A DNA stretch of 64,000 nucleotides from Prorocentrum cordatum (taxonomy: Eukaryota; Sar; Dinophyceae; Prorocentrales; Prorocentraceae): assembly GCA_963575745.1 (NCBI GenBank), contig CAUYUJ010013980.1:1-64000 (forward strand), read 5' to 3'. The position numbers and the translations under genes were made by a program. Positions 41,840-50,751 of the stretch are shown here, piece by piece; within the stretch, counting starts at the first letter, position 1, and every line of letters begins with the position of its first letter. The notes beneath the pieces were generated by a model that saw nothing but the letters and a program-made list of their open reading frames with translations, made no database searches and was not told where the DNA came from.

Positions 41840-42448
41840 ACGGACTTTCGCCGCCGCCGCCAATTGACGACGCCCAGTCTTCCACCTCCAACTCGACCTC
41901 CACCTATCCATTCCCAATCATCCACCTCCACCCATCGACTCCACCTCACCCGACCAACCTCCAGCTTCCGACTTCCGACTCCCGCCCAACAGATGACGCC
42001 GCCCAGTCTTCCTCCTCCAGCCTCAAGGGCAAGATCTCCAGCCTCAAGGGCAAGATCTCTAGCCTCAAGGGCAAAATCTCCAGCCTCAAGGGCAAAATCT
42101 CCGGCCTCAAGAGCAAGATCTCCAGCCTCTTCGACCTCCACCTGTCGACCTACAGCCTCAGGGGCATGATCCCCAGCCGCAAGGGCAAGATCTCCAACCT
42201 CAAGGGCAAGATCTCCAGCCTCAAGGGCAAGATCTCCAGCCTCTTGGACCTCCACCTGCCGACCTCCAGCCTCAAGGGCATGATCTCCAGCCGCAAGGGC
42301 AAGAGATATTGGAAGTTGCCACAAAGGAATTTTTGGAACAAGGTCGACTCGGACTTTTGATCGGGCTTAATTTTTCGACACTTTGGCGTTCCGGCGCCGC
42401 GCCCGCAGCACCCTAGACGGTGCCCATATGCGGGCGTGCGCGCGTGCG
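41840..42448 (+). repeat. LINE 3' UTR with 21-bp tandem array
   Basis: From about 42005 to 42305 the unit CTCAAGGGCAAGATCTCCAG plus C recurs about a dozen times with variants, keeping a frame of SSLKGKI heptapeptides open. The end of the ORF region (41816-41843) and 42394-42421 are near-identical 28-bp direct repeats containing CCCGCAGCACCCTA, so the array sits between two copies of the ORF-end sequence. Confidence 0.8.
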
Positions 42449-44926
42449 TGCTGAACTAAATCGTCATGATCGCGGACAACATCCGCTGGAACCTGGCACT
42501 CTGTCGCTCGTGCGTCAGCCAACGAATCTGCGAGGGCATTCAAGACGACATGGTCCCAAGTAGCTGAATCACCGAAGCGCGCAAACTTCGCGGGGTCTTC
42601 AAGCAAGTGGTACGGAACATGAGAGAGGCGGAAGGAGGCAGTTCGAGAGTCGAGCAGCTCCCAGAACTCCCACCACAGGTCGTAATTAGCCAGCTTAGAA
42701 GAACGGGCCTTGCCTGAAAAGAAAGCCTGGATTATGTTATAATGATCACTGACCACGTGCAGATCTTGGGAGGTGTCGACCATCCTCAGACATTCAACGA
42801 TGGTCGCAAGCTCTGCACGTGGAACGGTCTGCCTCTTAGAGTCCAGAGCTCCCGTAACAGCACTATCCCAGTCAAAATCAGATCCTGGGACCATCCTGAC
42901 GAAGGAGAGCCACGCGCCTGAGCACAGGCAGCTTAGAGAAAGGGCCTCCCGACCCATCGGTGCAGTACAATCCCCCGGGGAGAGATGCAGGCACGAGGGG
43001 CCGAGGCACGCGAACGCCACGGAGCAACCTTGAATCGGGGAGGGGCGGCAACCGAAACCAGGAGAGGGGAGTGAGCCCCCGGACCCAAAAGCATGGGAAA
43101 TCTGACACTTCCTGGAGCGCCGCATGGCGCAAGTGCTGAGCATCGGCAATATCTGGAACTGTGCAGATATCGTTGCACATGCAAGACCAGAAGCGATGAG
43201 ATGAAGATCCAGGGTCACGCTTGCAGCGGCGGCAGAGGGGGTCAGGGGCCATCTGCTCAGCATGCCTCTTTTCCTCCGTCCAGTAGCTGCCGGCAGCGAT
43301 CAACCTGACCATGGAACTCACATCTCGACGGCCTTCCTTCTCAAGAGAGACCAGGAGCTCCCAAACGTGGAACAGCGAAACCGGGCCCTGGATTCCTTTG
43401 CCGTCGAGATGTTCTGCTGCCTGGTTCCACTGCAGGGCGTCGATCGATTCGTCGAAGGCTTCCAAAAGGGGTCCCAAGGGTCCTCGAACGCCCGCTTTCA
43501 TCTCCCAGGAGTCGCCAGAAGGGGAGACCAAGGAAAAGGGAGAGGGGCAAGCCCACCCAATGGCGAGCAAGGAGGCCTGAAAGGCAGCCATCGGGCCTCG
43601 GACCCAAGACCAGCCTCGATGAACCTTCTCGAGCGAGGTATCCCAGAATCGAGCCAAACGCTCAAGAAGCTTCTGGTTGCCTGCAATGCGTGAGAACCAG
43701 GACTTAGCAATCTTGCGGTAATACAGCTTCACTGGGTCTTGCCCCAGACCAAAGGTGAGCCGAATAGCAGATGTAGCACAAACGCCCTTCTGAGGGCTCT
43801 TGCTAGCAGCCCGGGCCATGCTCCTGAGCCCTCGCAACATTGAGGGGGGAACTCCCTGGAGCTCAGGGGCCCACATGGCCTTAGCAAAAGCACTGGGGTA
43901 AAACAGTTTTGCAGCGCTACGATTTGTTTTGGAAAATTGGAAGATCCTACAACTAGCGTGCCGGCCCTTCGAAAACCTCTCCTTGCGAACTGCTACCGCG
44001 CGGCGCGCTCCGAGGGCCGTATCATGCCCCAGGTCCCTGGCGGCTAAGGAAACCGTGAATTCACACCCCTCGGCGACGGCAGCAGCAGAAAGCTCTGAGC
44101 GAAGCTCTGGCGACGACGCCAACAGATGAGACTTATCAACGGCCAGCTGACAACGGCGACGTTTCAGGCTGACCAGGAGGGCTCGAAGCAAGGTGGGAAA
44201 CGTTGCCGAAATACTGCAATGCGTGCCGAAGAGCCTGGCAGAAACATCGTCCACCCACTCGCGAAGGCGGAGGCCTGAGACAGAGCTGTAAGCACACCCG
44301 AGGGGCTCATGGAGGTGCGCACGCGCAAGAGAAGTAGCCTGGCCGCAACCAGCGAGCATGCCTCCATGAGCTAAGATCCCGGGGTGCACCGTGCCATCCA
44401 AGGAAACGTGACGGACGCCTGAATAAATGTCGATAGTTAGGGCAAGGAGGCGGAGAGGATAGTCGAGAGCAACTGCTGCCTCGACCAAATCTTCTAAGCA
44501 AGCCTGATCGTAGTATTTCTTCATATCCAGCAAACGAACGCCTACCTGAAAACCTGCATGGAGGGCGAGCTCAGTTTCAAGCTCGCCTACCCAGCCTGCA
44601 AAATCCGCGGAACCTCCCACCGTGGCGTCCCAGGGTCCATGGGCTCCACGGTCCCATTGGGTGATAAAGGGTTTCCTAATGCGGAGGTGGAGGGAGTAGA
44701 CGAAGCCGAGGAGAGCGATAGGTCTCTTACCCCCGTCAGGCTTAGTACTCAAAGCAATGAGGGCGAACAACTGCGGGAAAGGGATTGTACACTGCTCCTC
44801 AATGCTATGCAACATGTCAATCAAATGTTGCTTAGCTTCCAGGCTGGCTTCCTTGACCAAGCGGGGCTCCAGGTGATCCAAACCTTGTCCCCTAGCGTCC
44901 GGCATCGAAGCAAGGGCTCTTTCCAG
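42449..44926 (-). pseudogene. Retrotransposon polyprotein: reverse transcriptase, zinc knuckle and RNase H, frameshifted
   Basis: On the minus strand the RT starts right at a GGA array (44926, LERALASMPD) and includes KPDGGKRPIALL, LLDMKKYYDQA and the catalytic EWVDDVS (near 44243-44260). A Cys/His knuckle CRRCKRDPGSSSHRFWSC follows. RNase H begins at TDGSGGP (near 42946-42966); its later motifs, PRAELATIV, VVSDHYN and NALADSLAD, lie in another frame. A 1-base indel near 42905-42935 therefore breaks the domain. RNase H here would remove the RNA template after reverse transcription. The N-terminal endonuclease part is missing, replaced by simple repeats. The C-terminal domain is at 37566-38240, beyond the nested LINE. 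Confidence 0.85.
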
Positions 44927-45760
44927 CAGGAGGAGGAGGAGGAGGAGGAGGAGGAGGAGGAGGAGGAGGAGGAGGAGGAGGAGGAGGAGGAGGAGGAGGA
45001 GGAGGAGGAGGAGGAGGAGAGGAGGAGGAGGAGGAGGAGGAGGATGGGGGAGGGGGAGACAAACGAAAAGGAGATGGAGAAGGTGGCAAAAGACGCTCAG
45101 GAGGAGGAGGGAGGAGGAGGGAGGAGGAGGAGGAGGAGGGAGGAGGAGGAGGGGAGGAGGAGGAGGAGGAGGAGGAGGAGGGAGGTGGTATTCTGACCCG
45201 GACCCCCCCCCAGGACCCCCCCGGGACCCCCCAGGACCCCCCCCGGGCTTACCCCAGGCTGGCCCCCCCCCCCTCCCCCCCCCCAGCCGGGGAAGGGAAC
45301 AAAGGGAAGGGGAAACCCTTCGAGTCAGTTTACTGTACGCACGGAGGAAGAGATGAAGGAGTAGGATGAGGAGGGAGAGGAGGAGGAGGAGGAGGAGGAG
45401 GAGGAGGAGGAGGGAGGAGGAGGAGGAGGAGGAGGAGGAGGGAGGAGGAGGAGGAGGAGGAGGGGAGGAGGAGGAGGAGGAGGAGGAGGAGGAGGAGAGG
45501 AGGAGGAGGAGGGAGGAGGAGGAGGAGGAGGAGGAGGAGGAGGAGGAGGAGGAGGAGGAGGAGGAGGAGGAGGAGGGGGAGGACAAACGAAAATGAGATG
45601 GAGAAGGTGGCAAAAGATGCTCAGGGGGAGGAGGAGGAGGAGGAGGAGGAGGAGCAGGAGGAGGAGGAGGAGGAGGAGGAGGAGGAGGAGACGAACGAGA
45701 AGGAGACGGAGAAGGTGGGAAAGGGAAGGAGGCACGGACGAGAAGAACAACCCATTCCAC
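44927..45760. repeat. GGA arrays in two blocks with duplicated unique inserts
   Basis: GGA triplets fill 44927-45185 and 45366-45690. The phrase GGAGAAGGTGGCAAAAGA occurs at about 45076 and 45601 with matching flanks, and a variant near 45705, showing the array grew by ~525-bp segmental duplication. Between the blocks are C-runs at 45195-45290. The Pro/Leu/Ser frame fused to the RT on the minus strand is an artefact. Confidence 0.9.
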
Positions 45761-46026
45761 ACGCCGACAGGGTCGTCGGATCTATCATCAATCATCACCT
45801 TGGTGCCGCACGAGCGCAAAGCTTGACTGAGTGGTGGTTAAGGGTGGAGCCCCTGTCCGGTCGAGAAACTGGGGGGAGAGCATGACGTTTTCTCCGGGCC
45901 CAAGAGTTGCAATCACGCTGGGCATGAGGAGGGGGGCGGGAGAATCGTTGGGTGCACCTGTTGCCCTGGGCGAGGGTGGTGAAGAAAGATGTGCCCATGA
46001 TCTGTTGTACGCTTTGCTTCCTCTGG
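45761..46026. other. Spacer before the 530-bp tandem array
   Basis: No gene is recognised. The part near 45935-46026 contains CTCCCGCC-type low complexity but no repeat of the following array that I could align. Confidence 0.35.
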
Positions 46027-48175
46027 GGCTTCTGCATAGCTCGAGCTACAGGTTCGGACAAGACTTTCCCCTCTCCTCCCTTCCCGCTTCTCCTCTGCCT
46101 CCTCTGCCTGGCCTCGCCTCATCCTCTTTGCTCCAGCGCAGTAGTTCCTAATGTGTAGTCGGCGCCTGCTGCTCATGGTTCTTCAGTGATTGTGTGCAAG
46201 GCGACGAGTGGAGCGAGTCTCCTCGAGTTTCATGCTTTTCGCAGCGTTTAACAGTTCCACCGTGCAAGCAACCAGTACCAGTTTAAATGGCGTGCAAGGT
46301 GAACTAAATTTATCTCTCCAGCAACAGAGTTTGATCCGCGTGGACTGCGCCCATTGTGTCCCATCAAACGGAGGGCGGGGGGGGTGGAGGGAGGGGGATG
46401 AGTGGAATACGGTGGTTGGAAGAGGAAGCTCGCTGAGCCGCTCACGCCCAGAAATCTGGTGAAATGTTGTACGGTTTGCGGTGGTCTTGTTTCGGTCTGG
46501 TCCGATCAGTTGCCCAGAACCATTCTGAACCCGAAGCGTTCGTCTGAGCGGCCAAATATTCTGCATTGGCTTCTGCATAGCTCGAGCTACAGGTTCGGAC
46601 AAGACTTTCCCCTCTCCTCCCTTCCCGCTTCTCCTCTGCCTCCTCTGCCGCCTCTGCCTGGCCCCGCATCATCCTTGCTCCAGTGTAGTAGTTCCTAATA
46701 TTCTAGTCGGCGCCTGCTGCTCATGGTTCTTCAGTGATTGTGTGCAAGGCAACGAGTGGAGCGAGTCACCTCCACCGTGCTGGCACCCGTCATTGAGTTT
46801 CATGTTTCTCGCATTGTGGAAGAGTTCCACCGTGCAGCCGTACCAGTTTTCGTTGCGAGCAGGGTGAGATACATCCAGCTCTCCAGCAACACAGTTTGAA
46901 ACGGAGGGCGGGGGGGTTGAGGGAGGGGGATGAGGGGAATACGGTGGTTGGAAGCGGAAGCTCGCTGAGCCACTCACGCCCAGACGTCTGGTGGAATGTT
47001 GCACGGTCTGCGATGGGCATGCATCGGTCTGGTCCGATGAGTTGTCCAGAGCCATTCTAAACACGAAGCGCTCGTCTGGGGCTTGTGCATAGCTCGAGCT
47101 ACAGGTTCGGACAAGTCTTTCCCCTCCCCTCCCTCCCCGCTTCTCCTCTTCTCCTCTGCCTCCTCTGCCTGGCCCCGCCTCGTCCTCCTGGCTCCAGTGT
47201 AGTAGCTCCTAATGTTGTAGTCGGCGCCTGCTGCTCATGGTTCTTCAGTTATTGTGTGCAAGGCAACGAGTGGAGCGAGTCACCTCCACCGTGCTGGCAC
47301 CCGTCATTGAGTTTCATGTTTCTCGCATTGTGGAAGAGTTCCACCGTGCAGCCGTACCAGTTTTCGTTGCGAGCAGGGTGAGATGCATCCAGCTCTCCAG
47401 CACCACAGTTTGAAACGGAGGGCGGGGGAGTTGAGGGAGGGGGATGAGGGGAATACGGTGGTTGGAAGCGGAAGCTCGCTGAGCCATTCACGCCCAGACG
47501 TCTGGTGGAATGTTGCACGGTCTGCGATGAGCTTGCATCGGTTAGGTCCGATGAGTTGTCCAGAGCCATTCTAAACACGAAGCGCTCGTCTGGGGCTTGT
47601 GCATAGCTCGAGCTACAGGTTCGGACAAGTCTTTCCCCTCCCCTCCCTCCCCGCTTCCCCTCTTCTCCTCTGCCTCCTCTGCCTGGCCCCGCCTCGTCCT
47701 CCTGGCTCCAGTGTAGTAGTTCCTAATGTTGTAGTCGGCGCCTGCTGCTCATGGTTCTTCAGTTATTGTGTGCAAGGCAACGAGTGGAGCGAGTGGCACC
47801 CGTCATTGAGTTTCATGCGTTTCGCAGCGTTTAACAGTTCCACCGTGCAAGCAACCAGTACCAGTTTAAATGGCGTGCAAGGTGAACTAAATTTATCTCT
47901 CCAGCAACAGAGTTTGATCCGCGGGGAATTCGCCCGTTGTGTCCCATCAAACGGAGGGCGGGGGGGGGGGATGGAGGGAGGGGGATGAGGGGAATACGGT
48001 GGTTGGAAGAGGAAGCTCGCTGAGCCACTCGCGCCCAGAATTCTGGTGGAAGGCTGAACGGTTTGCGATGGGCTTGTTTCGGTCAGGTCCGATGAGTTGT
48101 CCAGAACCATTCTGAACCCGAAGCGTTCCTCTGAGCGGCCAGATCTTATGCGGGGGCTTGTGCACGGCTCGAGCG
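46027..48175 (+). repeat. Four tandem copies of a ~510-560-bp unit, order A-B-B-A
   Basis: GCATAGCTCGAGCTACAGGT starts at 46034, 46575, 47087 and 47601, with a fifth partial start at 48162. Copies 1 and 4 share TTTAACAGTTCCACCGTGCA and GGTGAACTAAATTTATCTC. Copies 2 and 3 instead share CCGTGCTGGCACCCGTC and CGTACCAGTTTTCGTTGCGA. All end with GTTGTCCAGARCCATTCT-like sequence and AAGCG. No recognisable RNA or protein gene lies inside a unit. Confidence 0.9.
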
Positions 48176-48840
48176 GCAGATTCGGACAACCAACACCTAG
48201 TTGCACTACGTGTACGTGTGCGTCGCCACCAACGGGGGCGACGCGCGGGGTCAAACATCTTATAGCGTGTGCTCGGCTGCATGAACTGGTCGGGCGCACG
48301 CCTCCAAGGTGGGCATGGTTCTAGCAGGTCCGTCTGCGTCCCAATGTCGCGGCCGCCTCCATCCTGCTCGGTGCCACGCCAGCATCGATCGTGGCTCACC
48401 CGACTTCGGCGCGCGCGCAGCGGTGCTTCTACCGTCTATCCTGATCCTCTCTACGAGCGTCCACTCAGCCTTCAAACCTGCATGCTACCCAGATCAAGTT
48501 GTTAATCTCGGGGCCAGCATTCCGCCAGGGTCATAGTTGCGAGATGTTGGGTCGGGACCCCAGCTCGAGCGGAATCCCTCCCGGGCTCCGACAATTCGCA
48601 TTCATACACTTGCAGCGCCGTCATTGGCGTGCCCTTCCCTCGTGCTCCCCCTACAGGTTGAGCGTGCGTTGTTCTGTCATCAACCCTCCCCTCTCTTCTT
48701 CCTCCTGCTCCTCTCCAAGGCGGGGATTCATCCATGATCACCGCCTGGTTTATCCGCAGTGAACATACATTTATCGAGGGGACATGGGGAGGGAATTTGG
48801 AGAGAGGCTTTACTGCAGCGTCGTTGGTGCATCTTGGGTG
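48176..48840. other. No recognised gene
   Basis: Single-copy-looking sequence between the tandem array and a TCC tract. Frames of 65-90 residues on both strands have no motifs. Confidence 0.4.
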
Positions 48841-48847
48841 TGCTCTA

Positions 48848-49060
48848 GTCCTCCTCCTCCTCCTCCTCCTCCTCCTGATCCTCCTCCTCCTCCTCCTCCT
48901 CCTCCTCCTCCTCCTCCTCCTCCCCTTCGCCCTCCCTGTCCCAATCTCCCCCCCTCCCCCTCCCCTCGTCCTCCTCCTCCTCCTCCTTCTCCTCCTCCTC
49001 CTCCTCCTCCTCCTCCTCCTCCTCCTCCTCCTCCTCCTCCCCCGTCTCGTCCTCCTCCCC
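48848..49060. repeat. TCC microsatellite
   Basis: Two nearly pure TCC runs (48848-48922 and 48970-49042) flank CTTCGCCCTCCCTGTCCC. The array ends 9 bp before the ATG of the LINE ORF1-like frame. Confidence 0.9.
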
Positions 49061-49068
49061 CCTACCTC

Positions 49069-50007
49069 ATGGCGGTCACCAGCGTAGGTGGCAGGACGGC
49101 CATCGAAGAGCAGACGAGGGCAGTGACGCCGCAGGAGTTCCAGCAGCTGAAGGACTTCTGCGAGGACATCTAGAGGAACACCCACAGAGCGCGCAGGAGG
49201 CTTATGACGCACATGCTCACCCTCCCGCACGGGACCAGGCAGCTAGCAGCCAGGGTGCACATGGAGGCCTTCCAGGGCAGGAGGGACAATATCTTGGCGC
49301 ACAGCATCCCCAGCAGTGAGAGGGGGCCATTTCCCAGCACCGCGGAGGGGAATCGGGCCTGGACGCCAGAGAACCTGGACGACGACTACTCAGTCCCAGA
49401 CAGCGAAGTTCCAGAACTGGAAGGAGCAGGGAGGGACCAGGACATGGACACCACCCCAGGGCCCGAGCTGCTCAATGACGACACGTCCCTGGTCCAAAGG
49501 TGTGCCACGGTGCAGTGGGCTCCGCTAACCAAGTCTCCCGTGCCAGACCTCATGAAGTACTTGCAGCAGGCGAATGACGCGGGCATGCAGCACCCCAGGC
49601 TCCGCCAGCATCGAGGCGATGAAGATCAGGACCCAGAGAGGGAACTCGCGTGGATTGAGCGGAACCGTCTGGAGCAGCTGATGCAGTCTCTGGCAGGGTG
49701 CTGGATTCAAGGAGCGGGGGAACAAGGCTGGAGGACGTGGCAGGCAGCGTGCGTACCCCACGTCCTCAAGACCTTGCAGACAGGCCTTTACCAGCGCCTT
49801 TTCAGCGACACCCCAGGCCAGGCACGCCAGTGCAGCCAGCGCGCAGCGGCCGACGAGATATGCCGCCTCGCATGGCTGAACAGCGGTGCGGCGCGGCGAG
49901 CGATCCAGCAGCAGGACCCTGAGGAAGTGGCACGACGCAGGCAGATGGCGGAAACGGTGCTCGGCGTGGACCCGCAGGTGGACGACGACGACGACGGCAA
50001 TGGATGA
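49069..50007 (+). pseudogene. LINE ORF1-like protein with one in-frame TAG
   Basis: The frame runs from ATG 49069 to TGA with a single interruption, TAG at 49171-49173, giving 34 residues before and 278 after it. The protein is Gln/Arg-rich with predicted helices (AIEEQTRAVTPQEFQQLKDF; RRRQMAETVLG), an acidic middle (about 49380-49470) and a Trp-containing segment (WRTWQAACVPHVLKTL). I recognise no named domain. Its place ahead of an endonuclease-RT pseudogene suggests an RNA-binding ORF1. Translation could also start at ATG 49204. Confidence 0.55.
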
Positions 50008-50750
50008 AGCAGCGCTCCCCAACGTGGCGAGGGGCGAGGCCACAGCAGGCCCCAGCGTGGCGAGGGGTTGGGCCACAGCGAACCCCAGCGCGGCGAGGGG
50101 TTAGGCCGCAGCGGACCCCAGCGCGGCGAGGGGTTGGGCCACAGCGGTGCACGCCAGAGGCAGGCGAGCAGGACGCCAGTGAGGAGGACGTCAGCCTGGG
50201 GGCTGAGCGAGGGCCCTGCGCCCATGGCGGCCGGCGGTCCAGCAGGGGCGCGCGGCGCCCAAAACGAGACGGCCGAGCAGTCCCACGGGCCAAGGGTGCC
50301 GCCGCCAGAGCGCACCTTGGAGGAGCGAAGCGCCGAGGAGCGGCAGCGGCCGTCCATCAGGCTGCTCCTCGAGCTCTGAGCTCGCGGCGAGCAGCAGAAA
50401 CACGAGACGCCGCCGCCGCCCGATGAGAGCTGCGACTCGCTGCAGTCGGCAGCGGCGGGCGGGGCAGAGAGGGTTCGTGCTGAGGCCGCGGGCTCACCCT
50501 GCTGCGGGCGCGCGCGGAGCGAGCCCGCCCAGGGTGCCGAGGCCCCTGGCACGCTTGCGCACGCTTGAGCACGCGTGTTAAAAACTCGTCCTCCCCCCCC
50601 TCCTCCTCGCCCTCCTCCTCCTCCTCCTCCTCCTCCTCCTCCTCCTCCTCCTCCAAGCCACCGCGCGGTCAAGCAGGACCATGGTGGGCCCCGGCGGAAA
50701 CGCTCGCATTATTTCTCTTTCCCACAACCTAACTTCCCCCCTTTACCGAT
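50008..50750. repeat. 33-bp tandem repeat, GC-rich spacer and TCC tract
   Basis: Four 33-bp units (about 50015-50150) carry CCCAGCGCGGCGAGGGGTTG. A TCC microsatellite lies at 50600-50653. The remaining GC-rich sequence between ORF1 and the endonuclease shows no domain. Confidence 0.75.
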
Positions 50751-50751
50751 C

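Larger units (their letters stand above)
38241..42448 (+). mobile_element. Full-length RTE-like LINE nested in another retrotransposon
   Basis: The 4.2-kb element is bracketed by exact 14-bp direct repeats TGCTGAACTAAATC at 38227-38240 and 42449-42462, a target-site duplication. It has a ~110-bp 5' UTR, one intact ORF and a ~610-bp 3' UTR with a 21-bp tandem array. It interrupts a minus-strand retrotransposon between its RNase H and C-terminal domains. Base composition is visibly less GC-rich than the flanks. Confidence 0.85.

Noticed and set aside
44558-45196. 212-residue plus-strand frame ending in Glu/Arg runs
   Set aside because: It is antisense to the recognised RT domain and extends into the GGA array.
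46183-48299. Minus-strand frames of 90-180 residues in the 530-bp array as a gene family
   Set aside because: They carry no recognised motif and the frame is not kept between A and B subtypes.
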